A program made the position numbers and the translations under genes. The notes below the pieces were generated by a model. The model was not told the origin of the DNA. It saw only the letters and a list, made by a program, of their open reading frames with translations, and did not search any database. 64,000 bases of DNA from Gammaproteobacteria bacterium (lineage in GTDB: Bacteria; Pseudomonadota; Gammaproteobacteria; Pseudomonadales; UBA5518): NCBI GenBank assembly GCA_016705365.1, contig JADIYI010000002.1, forward strand, positions 496,001 to 560,000, read 5' to 3'. This document shows, one piece after another, positions 52,327-60,961 of this stretch (positions within the stretch are counted from its first letter, which is position 1; each line of letters starts with the position of its first letter).

Positions 52327-53580
52327 TCACATGTGGCGCACGATCGCCTCACCAAATGCCGAGCACTTCATGAGTTGCGCACCCTCCATCAGGCGCTCGA
52401 AATCATAGGTCACGGTTTTGGCCTGGATCGCACCATTCATGCCCTTGATGATCAGGTCGGCCGCTTCGTTCCAGCCCATGTGGCGCAGCATCATCTCGGC
52501 TGACAGGATCAGCGAGCCCGGGTTGACCTTGTCCTGACCGGCGTATTTGGGCGCGGTGCCATGCGTGGCCTCGAACAAAGCGACCGTGTCACTGAGGTTC
52601 GCACCGGGAGCAATTCCTATACCACCCACCTGTGCTGCCAGCGCATCCGACAGATAGTCGCCATTGAGGTTCAGCGTGGCAATCACACTGTATTCATCCG
52701 GGCGCAGTAATATCTGCTGCAGCATTGCATCCGCGATCACGTCCTTGATCACGATATCCTTGCCGGTGTTCGGATTGCGCACCTTGACCCAGGGTCCGCC
52801 GTCGAGGAGTTCGCCGCCAAACTCCTCGCGCGCGAGTGCATAACCCCAATCCTTGAACGCTCCCTCGGTGAATTTCATGATATTGCCCTTGTGCACCAGG
52901 GTCACCGAGGGCAGATCCTGGGCAATGGCATACTGGATTGCACGGCGTACCAGGCGCCGGGTACCTTCTTCCGAAACCGGCTTGATGCCGATACCACACT
53001 GCTGCGGAAAACGGATCTTGGTCACGCCCATTTCATTACGCAGGAAGCTGATCAATTTGTCGGCTTCCACGCTGCCGGGCTTCCACTCGATGCCCGCATA
53101 GATGTCTTCGGAGTTCTCGCGAAAGATCACCATATTGGTCTTCCATGGCTCGCGTACCGGTGAGGGCACACCCTCGAACCAGCGCACCGGGCGCAGGCAG
53201 ACATAGAGATCCAGTTCCTGGCGCAGCGCCACGTTGAGCGAGCGGAACCCGCCACCGACCGGAGTCGTGAGCGGGCCCTTTATCGAAACCGCATACTCCT
53301 TGATCGCATCGAGCGTTTCGGCCGGGAACCAGTCTCCCTCGTAGAGCCCCGCTGCCTTCTCGCCGGTATAGATCTCCATCCAGCTGATCCGACGCTTGCC
53401 ACCATAGGCCTTGGCAACGGCAGCATCCACGACCTTCAGCATCGCCGGCGTGATATCCACACCAATGCCGTCCCCTTCGATGAAGGGTATGACCGGGTTC
53501 GCAGGAACATTCAGCGAATAATCCGGATTCACCGTGATCTTTTCGCCCTGCGCTGGTACCTTGATGTGCTTGTACGCCAT
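52327..53580 (-). CDS. icd: NADP-dependent isocitrate dehydrogenase
   Basis: A TCA-cycle enzyme of 417 residues, homodimeric E. coli type, that makes 2-oxoglutarate and NADPH. It has VIPFIEGDGIGVD near residue 35, REPWKTNMVIFRENSEDIYAGIEW (phosphorylatable Ser region nearby), KGNIMKFTEGAFKDWGY and the adenine-binding HGTAPKYAGQDKVNPGSLILS. The Lys-Tyr residues that favour NADP(H) in this class appear conserved (HGTAPKYAG). ATG 53580 follows a strong GGAG 7 bases upstream, preferred over the longer start. Confidence 0.97.
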   Translation of the reverse strand: MAYKHIKVPAQGEKITVNPDYSLNVPANPVIPFIEGDGIGVDITPAMLKVVDAAVAKAYGGKRRISWMEIYTGEKAAGLYEGDWFPAETLDAIKEYAVSIKGPLTTPVGGGFRSLNVALRQELDLYVCLRPVRWFEGVPSPVREPWKTNMVIFRENSEDIYAGIEWKPGSVEADKLISFLRNEMGVTKIRFPQQCGIGIKPVSEEGTRRLVRRAIQYAIAQDLPSVTLVHKGNIMKFTEGAFKDWGYALAREEFGGELLDGGPWVKVRNPNTGKDIVIKDVIADAMLQQILLRPDEYSVIATLNLNGDYLSDALAAQVGGIGIAPGANLSDTVALFEATHGTAPKYAGQDKVNPGSLILSAEMMLRHMGWNEAADLIIKGMNGAIQAKTVTYDFERLMEGAQLMKCSAFGEAIVRHM

Positions 53581-53638
53581 TTTCTGCTCCTGCTGATGTG
53601 TCAAGTAAGTATAAAACTGCTGTCTTCCGAGGGGCGGC

Positions 53639-53666
53639 AGTATAGCATCGCCGCCCGCTCCTTGAA
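53639..53666 (-). promoter_or_regulatory. Probable icd promoter
   Basis: On the minus strand TATACT (plus 53639-53644) is a 5/6 match to -10; TTCAAG (plus 53661-53666) is a weak -35 at 16-base spacing. Transcription would start near 53632, about 50 bases before icd. Confidence 0.45.
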
Positions 53667-53693
53667 CCCGGGCACCACATCCTGATCCAAGCG

Positions 53694-54254
53694 GTGACCT
53701 GCGAAGTGTCCGACGTGATCCTGTTCAACAAGCCCTACGCCGTGCTCAGCCAGTTCACCGACCGCGAGGGCCGCCGCACGCTCGCCGACTTCATGGACGC
53801 GCCGGGCTTTCGCGCTGCCGGAAGGCTGGACTACGACTCCGAAGGCCTGCTGGTTCTGTGCGCAGACGGCGTGCTGCAGGCTCGCATCGCCTCGCCGCGG
53901 TTCAAGCTTCCCAAGATCTACCTGGTACAGGTGGAAGGACTGGTCAGCCCCACCGCCATCGCGCGATTGCGCCGTGGCGTCGAACTCAAGGACGGGCTCA
54001 CGCGGCCCGCGAGCGCCGAGGCGATAGATCCCCCGCAACTGTGGCCGCGTGATCCCCCGGTACGTTTCCGGGCCCGCATCCCCACGTCCTGGATCAGGCT
54101 CGGGCTTGGCGAAGGGCGCAACCGCCAGGTGCGAAGAATGACGGCCGCGGTGGGTTTCCCCACGCTGAGACTGGTACGTTGGCAGGTCGGGAACTGGACG
54201 CTGCAGGGCCTCGAAAGTGGCGCGTGGCGCCGCGAACCAGCCGGGCGGCTATAA
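53694..54254 (+). CDS. rluE: Ribosomal large-subunit pseudouridine synthase RluE
   Basis: An RsuA/RluE-type enzyme that makes pseudouridine in 23S rRNA (position 2457 in E. coli). The 186-residue protein has LFNKPYAVLSQFT at the start, the catalytic Asp in AAGRLDYDSEGLLVL, and the GEGRNRQVRRMTAAVGFPTLRLVR end. The lack of a long N-terminal S4 domain separates it from RsuA and RluB. The start is GTG 53694, with GTG 53706 or 53715 as alternatives. It diverges from icd and is followed by nudJ. Confidence 0.9.
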   Translation: MTCEVSDVILFNKPYAVLSQFTDREGRRTLADFMDAPGFRAAGRLDYDSEGLLVLCADGVLQARIASPRFKLPKIYLVQVEGLVSPTAIARLRRGVELKDGLTRPASAEAIDPPQLWPRDPPVRFRARIPTSWIRLGLGEGRNRQVRRMTAAVGFPTLRLVRWQVGNWTLQGLESGAWRREPAGRL

Positions 54255-54255
54255 T
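54250..54255 (+). promoter_or_regulatory. Perfect -10 element before nudJ
   Basis: TATAAT overlaps the rluE stop codon, 30 bases upstream of nudJ. No good -35 is visible at 16-18 bases. It could drive a nudJ-mnmA-hflD transcript independent of rluE. Confidence 0.35.
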
Positions 54256-54284
54256 GCGCCGCTTTCACGAGGTCCCGGACAGCC

Positions 54285-54743
54285 ATGCAGAACCGCCAAT
54301 GGATTCCGCACGTGACGGTCGCCACCGTCGTGTTTCACGAGGAGCGTTACCTGCTGGTCGAGGAACTGGAAAACGGGCGGCACGTGTTCAATCAGCCCGC
54401 CGGACATCTCGAAGCCGGAGAGACGCTGAGCGAGGCTGCGGCGCGCGAAACGCTGGAAGAGACGGGTTGGGAAGTGCAGATCGAGGCGGTGCTCGGCGCC
54501 AGCCTGTTCCACAACAAGCAGACCGGCATCAGCTATTACCGGACCAGCTTTCTGGCGCGGCCGCTACGCCACCATGCCTCGCGGACACTCGACAGTGAAA
54601 TCGTCGCTCCGCGCTGGATGAGCTACCGGGAAATCATCGACAATCGCGCGCGCCTGCGCAGCGAATCCGTTTTGGCCACGATCGAGCAGCATCGCAGCGG
54701 TCATCGCTTCCCGCTGCATTTCTTCTACCCGCAACACCCATGA
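54285..54743 (+). CDS. nudJ: Nudix hydrolase NudJ (phosphatase)
   Basis: A 152-residue Nudix protein. The complete Nudix box is visible from GHLEAGETL to ETLEETGW, with all metal-binding glutamates. The NudJ-like enzymes hydrolyse thiamin pyrophosphate intermediates and nucleoside di/triphosphates. It lies between rluE and mnmA, the same place as in E. coli and Pseudomonas. Its stop overlaps the mnmA start by 4 bases. Confidence 0.92.
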   Translation: MQNRQWIPHVTVATVVFHEERYLLVEELENGRHVFNQPAGHLEAGETLSEAAARETLEETGWEVQIEAVLGASLFHNKQTGISYYRTSFLARPLRHHASRTLDSEIVAPRWMSYREIIDNRARLRSESVLATIEQHRSGHRFPLHFFYPQHP

Positions 54744-55831
54744 ACAATGAGCACCGGGTGATCGTGGGCTTGTCCGGCGGGGTGGATTCCGCCGTCGCCG
54801 CACTGCTGCTGAAAGAGCAGGGTCATGCGGTGGAAGCCCTGTTCATGAAAAACTGGGACGAGGATGATGGCACGGAGTATTGCACGGCAAAGACGGATCT
54901 CGCTGATGCCGAAGCCGTATGCGAATTGCTGGGAATCCGCCTCCATACAGCCAATTTCGCCGCCGAGTACTGGGACAACGTTTTCGAGCAGTTCCTTTCC
55001 GAGTATCGCGCCGGGCGCACGCCCAACCCCGATGTGCTGTGCAATCGCGAAATCAAGTTCAAGGTGTTTGTCGAATACGCGGAGATGCTCGGTGCCGCGC
55101 GTATCGCAACCGGACACTACGCGCGAACCAGCGGCAACGCTGACACAACGCGGCTGCTCAAGGGATTCGATGCGGCCAAGGACCAAAGCTATTTTCTGCA
55201 TGCGGTGCCCCGTGCGCAACTCGCCAAATGCCTGTTCCCGGTCGGGGCACTGTCCAAGAGCGAAGTCCGGCGAATCGCGCGCGAGCACGGATTCCCGGTA
55301 CATGCCAAGAAAGACAGCACCGGCATCTGTTTCATCGGCGAGCGCCGCTTCGGGGATTTCCTGCGCCGCTACCTGCCGGCCACACCGGGAGAGATACGCA
55401 GCCTCGAGGGTGAACTGCTCGGAGAGCACCACGGCCTGATGCACTACACCTATGGCCAACGGCAGGGCCTGGGGATCGGAGGCCGGCGTGGCCAGCCCGA
55501 GCAGCCCTGGTATGTAGCGGAAAAGGATCTGGGCGGCAACATGCTCATCGTGGTTCAGGGCAGCGAACACCCGGCCCTGTTTTCCCGATCTCTCGGCTGT
55601 CGCGAAATCCACTGGATCGACGGCGTGCCCCCGGGAGCATCCGTGCAACTCGGGGCCAAGATCCGCTACCGCCAGGCGGATCAGCGGTGCACGCTTCAGG
55701 GCGACCCGGCCAGCGGCTACCGCGTAACGTTCGAGCGCCCGCAACGCGCGGTAACTCCCGGTCAATACGTGGTTTTCTACGACGCTGAATGCTGCCTCGG
55801 GGGCGCAGTGATCGAGGAACGCATCGCATGA
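54740..55831 (+). CDS. mnmA: tRNA-specific 2-thiouridylase MnmA
   Basis: It makes 2-thiouridine at position 34 of tRNA-Lys, Glu and Gln. The 363-residue protein has the PP-loop GLSGGVDSAVAA, first active-site Cys in NPDVLCNREIKF and second in KDSTGICFIGERRF. The insert HYARTSG binds tRNA. The ATG overlaps the nudJ stop and the stop overlaps hflD, so nudJ-mnmA-hflD are tightly coupled. Confidence 0.96.
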   Translation: MNNEHRVIVGLSGGVDSAVAALLLKEQGHAVEALFMKNWDEDDGTEYCTAKTDLADAEAVCELLGIRLHTANFAAEYWDNVFEQFLSEYRAGRTPNPDVLCNREIKFKVFVEYAEMLGAARIATGHYARTSGNADTTRLLKGFDAAKDQSYFLHAVPRAQLAKCLFPVGALSKSEVRRIAREHGFPVHAKKDSTGICFIGERRFGDFLRRYLPATPGEIRSLEGELLGEHHGLMHYTYGQRQGLGIGGRRGQPEQPWYVAEKDLGGNMLIVVQGSEHPALFSRSLGCREIHWIDGVPPGASVQLGAKIRYRQADQRCTLQGDPASGYRVTFERPQRAVTPGQYVVFYDAECCLGGAVIEERIA

Positions 55832-56457
55832 GCGTGACACCGGCGATGCGCGACCAGGTCATCGCGCTGGCCGCCGTGGTCGAGGCCGCGCGGCTGGTCG
55901 ATCTGCTGGCACGCACCGGCAGCGCGCCGGCCGCGGAACTCAAGGCATTGACCGAAAGCCTGTTCCGCTTCGAATGGCAATCGGTGGCCGAAGTGTTCGG
56001 AGGCATCGCATCCCTGCAGCCGGCGCTGGCCACGCTGGAAGAGATGCTGCGCAACTTTTCCAGCCCCGCCCATGGCGCGATATTGCGTTATACGATCGCA
56101 CTGCTGCGCCTCGGCCGCCAGTTATCGCGTGACCGCGAACGGCTTGCAGCCATCCGCGCGCGACTCGCCCACATCGGCCTCGAATCCGAGCGTCTCACCA
56201 CCCGCGACGAGGAACTTTCCACCCGGATAGCGGCGATCTATCAGGACACGATCAGTACCTATCGCTACCGCATCCAGGTTTCCGGCAGCGCAGCCCATCT
56301 ACAGACCGAACGGGTCGCCGAACGCATCCGCACACTGCTGCTGGCGGGGCTGCGCGCCGCGGTGCTGTGGCGCTTCATCGGCGGGAGCCGCACCGCTACC
56401 GTGCTCGGGCGCTCCCGCCTGCTCGCCGCCTGCCGCGAACTGCGTGCGACGGGCTGA
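55828..56457 (+). CDS. hflD: High-frequency lysogenization protein HflD homologue
   Basis: A 209-residue all-helical protein of the HflD family. In E. coli it is membrane-associated and antagonises phage lambda CII; the broader cellular role is unclear. Segments such as QVIALAAVVEAARLVDLLARTG and SPAHGAILRYTIALLRLGRQLSRD match the family. The ATG overlaps the mnmA stop (ATGA). It precedes purB as in other gammaproteobacteria. Confidence 0.92.
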   Translation: MSVTPAMRDQVIALAAVVEAARLVDLLARTGSAPAAELKALTESLFRFEWQSVAEVFGGIASLQPALATLEEMLRNFSSPAHGAILRYTIALLRLGRQLSRDRERLAAIRARLAHIGLESERLTTRDEELSTRIAAIYQDTISTYRYRIQVSGSAAHLQTERVAERIRTLLLAGLRAAVLWRFIGGSRTATVLGRSRLLAACRELRATG

Positions 56458-56538
56458 ACGGGAACTGCGCATCCGCCGGGCATCTAGTATCATCGTGGCT
56501 CTGCACAACGGTGCTGACAGCAACAAACCGAGGATTGC

Positions 56539-57924
56539 ATGGAGCTTTGCGAACTGAGCGCGATTTCACCACTCGACGGGCGCTATGCTGCCAGAACCGC
56601 GCCGCTGCGCACGATATTCAGCGAGTATGGCCTGATCCGCTACCGGGTAATGGTCGAGGTGCGCTGGCTGCAATGCCTCGCCTCCATTGCAGAGATGCCG
56701 GAAGTCGGACCGTTCGACGCCACAACAAGGGCGGCGCTGGACCACATCGTGGATAGCTTCGCCCTGAGCGATGCGGCACGGGTCAAGGAATTCGAGGCGA
56801 CCACCAATCACGATGTGAAAGCGGTCGAATACTTTCTGAAAGAGCGTATTGCGGGCATTCCGGGTTGCAGCGCCGCAATCGAATTCGTGCATTTCGCCTG
56901 TACTTCCGAGGACATCAACAATCTCGGCTACGCGTTGATGCTGCGCGATGCACGCGACCAGGTCATGCTGCCCGCGATGGACCGCATCATCGAGACCCTG
57001 GCTGCGATGGCGCAGGACTGGGCAGACATGCCCATGCTCTCGCGCACCCACGGTCAGTCGGCGACGCCAACCACGATGGGTAAGGAGATCGCCAACGTTG
57101 CGTACCGTTTGAGTCGGCAGCGCGCGCAGCTTGCACAGGTCACTCTGCTCGGGAAGATCAATGGTGCCGTCGGCAACTACAACGCGCACCTCGTCGCATA
57201 TCCCGAGGTCGACTGGGAACTCAATGCCCGCCGCTTTGTCGAGGCGCTCGGCATTGGCTGGAATCCTTATACCACCCAGATCGAGCCGCATGATTGTCTT
57301 GCCGAGTTGTGTGCCGCCATGCAGCGTTCCAATACCATCGTGCTCGACCTGGCGCGCGATATCTGGAGTTATATCTCGATCGGGTATTTTCGCCAGCGTA
57401 CGCGTGCCGGTGAAATCGGCTCGTCCACCATGCCGCACAAGGTCAACCCGATCGACTTCGAAAACGCGGAAGGCAACCTGGGGCTGGCGAACGCAATGCT
57501 GGGCCACTTCGCCGAGAAACTCCCGGTGTCACGCTGGCAGCGTGACCTCAGTGACTCCACCGTGCTGCGCAGCCTGGGCAGCGCTTTCGCGCACAGCCTG
57601 ATCGCCTATGAAGCCGCACTGAAAGGCATGGGCAAGCTGGAACTCGGCGAATCGCGCCTGGCCGAGGATCTCGATGCCAACTGGGAAGTGCTCGCCGAGC
57701 CGATCCAGACCGTGATGCGCCGCTACGCCGTACCCGAGCCTTACGAAAAACTCAAGACACTCACGCGCGGACAGCGCATCGGCCGCGAAGAGTTGCGCAG
57801 TTTCATCGCGTCCCTGGCGATACCCGAGACGGCGCGCCAGGCGCTGCTGCAATTGACCCCGGCCAGCTACACCGGCAATGCCGCCGCGCAGGCACGGCAA
57901 ATACGCAAACATCTCGAGCAGTGA
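56539..57924 (+). CDS. purB: Adenylosuccinate lyase
   Basis: It acts twice in purine synthesis, releasing fumarate from SAICAR and from adenylosuccinate. The 461-residue enzyme has the fumarase/aspartase-superfamily signature GSSTMPHKVNPIDFEN, EFVHFACTSEDINN and MLSRTHGQSATPTTMG with the catalytic His. The start ATG follows GAGGATTGC. A possible -10 (TAGTAT) lies in the 81-base upstream gap, so it may have its own promoter. Confidence 0.97.
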   Translation: MELCELSAISPLDGRYAARTAPLRTIFSEYGLIRYRVMVEVRWLQCLASIAEMPEVGPFDATTRAALDHIVDSFALSDAARVKEFEATTNHDVKAVEYFLKERIAGIPGCSAAIEFVHFACTSEDINNLGYALMLRDARDQVMLPAMDRIIETLAAMAQDWADMPMLSRTHGQSATPTTMGKEIANVAYRLSRQRAQLAQVTLLGKINGAVGNYNAHLVAYPEVDWELNARRFVEALGIGWNPYTTQIEPHDCLAELCAAMQRSNTIVLDLARDIWSYISIGYFRQRTRAGEIGSSTMPHKVNPIDFENAEGNLGLANAMLGHFAEKLPVSRWQRDLSDSTVLRSLGSAFAHSLIAYEAALKGMGKLELGESRLAEDLDANWEVLAEPIQTVMRRYAVPEPYEKLKTLTRGQRIGREELRSFIASLAIPETARQALLQLTPASYTGNAAAQARQIRKHLEQ

Positions 57925-57934
57925 GGGTGCAACG

Positions 57935-58429
57935 ATGATACAACCGCGAATCGAAGGAAGAGTCGAACTGGCGGCGGCGGACGATCAGGCCGGAGTCCTG
58001 TGCGAACTGCTCACGGGAGCGCAACACAGGGTGCGCATTTTCAGCGACACGCTGGACCCCGCATTGTTTGACAATGCCCAACTGGCCCATGAACTGTCGC
58101 GCGTCGCCCGCCAGGGGCGGCAGTGCGAAGTACAGATCCTGATCAAGGACAGCACGTTCCTGGTCAAGCGGGCGCACCGGCTGGCTGCGCTGCACCGGCG
58201 TCTCGTTTCCTCGGTGCTGCTGCGCAAGCTGAGCTATGCCCCCGAACACTTCCTCGCCAATTATGTGCTGGTCGATGACAGCGGCATATTCTTCATTCCC
58301 AACGACGACGACAAGACCTGTTTCATGAATCGCGACGACCGGGCGCTGGTGAAGCATTTTGGCGAGCAATTCGATGATCTGTGGCAGCGCAGCGTCGCCG
58401 ATCCGGACCTGCGCTTCGTGCCGATGTGA
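57935..58429 (+). CDS. Phospholipase D-like (DUF7931-type) small protein
   Basis: A 164-residue protein of unknown function found next to purB. It has segments seen in a PLD-like domain that in other gammaproteobacteria is stand-alone or fused to an acetyltransferase: ELLTGAQHRVRIFSDTLDPALFD, VARQGRQCEVQILIKDS and NRDDRALVKHFGEQFDDLW. A complete HKD catalytic motif is not visible, so enzymatic activity is doubtful. The start at 57935 has GAGGGTGC upstream, 10 bases after purB, indicating co-transcription. The family call is from memory. Confidence 0.65.
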   Translation: MIQPRIEGRVELAAADDQAGVLCELLTGAQHRVRIFSDTLDPALFDNAQLAHELSRVARQGRQCEVQILIKDSTFLVKRAHRLAALHRRLVSSVLLRKLSYAPEHFLANYVLVDDSGIFFIPNDDDKTCFMNRDDRALVKHFGEQFDDLWQRSVADPDLRFVPM

Positions 58430-58578
58430 GCATTCTGCCAAAGGTCGGCGTTGGCACACGCACCACGCGCCTCGCCTGTCAATTTGGTAATGCGGCACGC
58501 ATGAGGCAATAAATTAAACTGCTCGTCACTCATTGAAACCGATTCCAGTTCACCCGGAAATCCGCAGAGTCAACACAA

Positions 58579-60081
58579 ATGAATGCACGGACCAACAAAA
58601 GCTCTCCCTCCCGACCGCTTCGCCTGGCAGATATCGAGCGCTGGGACATGGAAACCGATCTCGCCATCGTCGGCTTCGGCGGCGCAGGTGCATGCGCGGC
58701 GATCGAAGCTGCGGATATGGGTGCCGAGGTGACGGTTTTCGAACTCGCCAGTGCCGGTGGCGGCTCGACCGCCATGTCCAGCGCGGAGATCTATATGGGT
58801 GGCAATGGCGGAACCCGTGTACAGCAGGCCTGCGGGCTGCGGGACAGCACCGAGGATATGTACAACTACCTGATGATGGCAAGCGGTCCAACGGCCGATG
58901 CGGACAAGACCCGGGCATATTGCGAGGGTAGCGTCGATCATTTCAACTGGCTGGTCGGGTTGGGTGTGCCGTACAAGGATTCGATCTACGACCAGCGCGC
59001 CCTCATGGCGCTGAGCGACGACTGCCTGCTCTATACCGGCAGCGAAAAGGCATGGCCCTTCGTCGAGCACGCGAAGCCGTGTCCGCGCGGCCACAACCTG
59101 CAGATCGAGGGCGACAACGGCGGGCCACTGCTGTTCCGCATACTGACCGAGAACATGAGCAAGCGCGGCGTGAAGGTGATCCACGAAGCGCGCGCGCTCA
59201 CCCTGATCGTCGATGATCGGCAATGCGTTCACGGACTGGTGGTGCGAATCGACCAGCAGGAGCGCTATGTGCGCGCACGGCGCGGCGTGTTGCTGGCAAG
59301 CGGTGGCTTCGCGATGAACCCTGACATGGTGCGCAAATACGCACCGTTACTGCTTGGCGCCACCATGCCGATCGGGAACCCCGGCGATACCGGCAGCGGC
59401 ATACTGATGGGCATGGGCGTGGGGGCAGCAGCCATCAACATGCACGATGGTTTCGTGAGCCTGCCCTACTATCCGCCGGCAGAACTGACTTGCGGCATCC
59501 TGGTCAATGCGCAAGGTCAGCGCTTCATCAACGAGGATGTTTACCATGGGCGGGTCGGTTACTACTGCCTGCAGCAGCCGGATCGTCGCATCTACCTGAT
59601 AGCCAACGCCGCGGATTTCGACCGCTACCAGAAGATGAATGTTCTGGGGGCTCCGTTTGCGGGAACCGCCGAGGAATCGGTCGCGGAACTCGAGGCCGAG
59701 CTACAGCTACCCGAGTCCGCGCTGCAACACACCATCGAGCTCTACAATCGCAATGCCCGCAGTGGCAAGGATCCCTTGTTCCACAAGTCCGCAGAATGGT
59801 TGAAGCCGCTGGAACTCCCGTTGGCCGCGATCGATTGCACGCGCGGCAATGGGGCACAATATCCCTTCTTCACGCTGGGCGGACTCGACACGCTTGCGAG
59901 CGGCGAGGTATTGAGGGCGGATCGCAGCGTCATCGAGGGGCTCTATGCCGCCGGCAGAACGGCCTGTGGCGTGCCACGCACGGGTGCCGGCTACAGCAGC
60001 GGCATCTCGGTCGGCGATGCAACCTTCTCGGGCCGGATGGCGGGCCGCGCCATGGCGAAGGTCACACCACGGCAGCGGTGA
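58579..60081 (+). CDS. FAD-dependent oxidoreductase, KstD/fumarate-reductase flavoprotein-like
   Basis: A 500-residue flavoprotein with the FAD loop IVGFGGAGACAAIEAADMG, the second FAD region SAGGGSTAMSSAEIYMGG and the C-terminal YAAGRTACGVPRTGAGYSSGISVGDATFSGRMAG. These features fit the 3-ketosteroid-dehydrogenase/fumarate-reductase/urocanate-reductase group. In steroid-degrading bacteria similar proteins act on steroid rings, but active-site residues for a particular substrate cannot be read with confidence. It stands alone, 149 bases after the purB group, and converges with an SDR gene. Confidence 0.8.
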   Translation: MNARTNKSSPSRPLRLADIERWDMETDLAIVGFGGAGACAAIEAADMGAEVTVFELASAGGGSTAMSSAEIYMGGNGGTRVQQACGLRDSTEDMYNYLMMASGPTADADKTRAYCEGSVDHFNWLVGLGVPYKDSIYDQRALMALSDDCLLYTGSEKAWPFVEHAKPCPRGHNLQIEGDNGGPLLFRILTENMSKRGVKVIHEARALTLIVDDRQCVHGLVVRIDQQERYVRARRGVLLASGGFAMNPDMVRKYAPLLLGATMPIGNPGDTGSGILMGMGVGAAAINMHDGFVSLPYYPPAELTCGILVNAQGQRFINEDVYHGRVGYYCLQQPDRRIYLIANAADFDRYQKMNVLGAPFAGTAEESVAELEAELQLPESALQHTIELYNRNARSGKDPLFHKSAEWLKPLELPLAAIDCTRGNGAQYPFFTLGGLDTLASGEVLRADRSVIEGLYAAGRTACGVPRTGAGYSSGISVGDATFSGRMAGRAMAKVTPRQR

Positions 60082-60099
60082 TGGCGGAATCCGCGACGC

Positions 60100-60876
60100 T
60101 CATTTCTCGAACTTGAGCACGGTCTTCCACCAGAATCCCGGCGCGATGGCATGCCACAGCGCAAGGAAACGTGCTTCTCCCGGGTAAATGGTTTTTTTGC
60201 CGCGCTCGAGCCCCTGCTCTATCTGGGTGACGATTTTCTCGGGATCGCTCAGCCTGCCGCTCTCCTGCGCCAGACGCATGGCCTTCGCCGCATCGGTGTC
60301 CAGCGACTGCTTGAGCAGCGGCGTGTTGACCGCGGGCGGCACCACGACCGCGATGCGCAACGCGGTACCCGCCAGCTCATTGGCCAGCGTCTCGCCGAAT
60401 ACATTGACCGCCGCCTTCGCCGCGGCGTAGCCGGCGAGTTTTGGCACCAGCGCCATGCCCGAGACCGATCCGAACAGGATCACATCGCCGCGATTGCGCT
60501 CGAGCATTCCGGGAACCACTGCGCGCACCATATGCAGGGTACCGAAATAAATGATATCGATCAGCCGGTGCGCCTGTTCCAGCGTGGTATCGATTGCGGC
60601 GTAGCTGGGCATGATGCCGGCCGCATGGGTGAGCCGGTCGATCGGCCCGAGTTCCGATTCCACCTCCGCAACACGTGCCTGCACCTCGACCCAGTCCGCC
60701 ACATTGCAGCGATAGGCACGGATATTCGGCGATTGCGTCGCGGTCTGCGCCAGAGCGGCCTCGTTCAGGTCAAATATCGCCACCTTCGCTCCCGCCGCGG
60801 CGAGCCGCAGCGCGGATATACGACCCATGCCGCTGGCGCCGCCCGTGACCAGCGCAACTTTACCCGTGAATGCCAT
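60100..60876 (-). CDS. Short-chain dehydrogenase/reductase
   Basis: A 258-residue classical SDR with TGGASGMGR at the N-terminus, the Asp after the second strand (AIFDLNEA) favouring NAD(H), THAAGIMPSY in place of the NNAG region, the Ser in LFGSVSGMALV and the YAAAK Tyr/Lys pair. The C-terminus (FLALWHAIAPGFWWKTVLKFEK) is aromatic and may touch membranes. ATG 60876 follows GGGAG. The substrate is unknown; proximity to the KstD-like flavoprotein suggests a lipid or steroid alcohol/ketone. Confidence 0.86.
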   Translation of the reverse strand: MAFTGKVALVTGGASGMGRISALRLAAAGAKVAIFDLNEAALAQTATQSPNIRAYRCNVADWVEVQARVAEVESELGPIDRLTHAAGIMPSYAAIDTTLEQAHRLIDIIYFGTLHMVRAVVPGMLERNRGDVILFGSVSGMALVPKLAGYAAAKAAVNVFGETLANELAGTALRIAVVVPPAVNTPLLKQSLDTDAAKAMRLAQESGRLSDPEKIVTQIEQGLERGKKTIYPGEARFLALWHAIAPGFWWKTVLKFEK

Positions 60877-60961
60877 GGCGGACTCCCTTTGTGGAGAATG
60901 ATGTCCGAGGAGTGTATCCGCCACGCAACACATCACAATGGCATCGCCTGATCAATAAACG

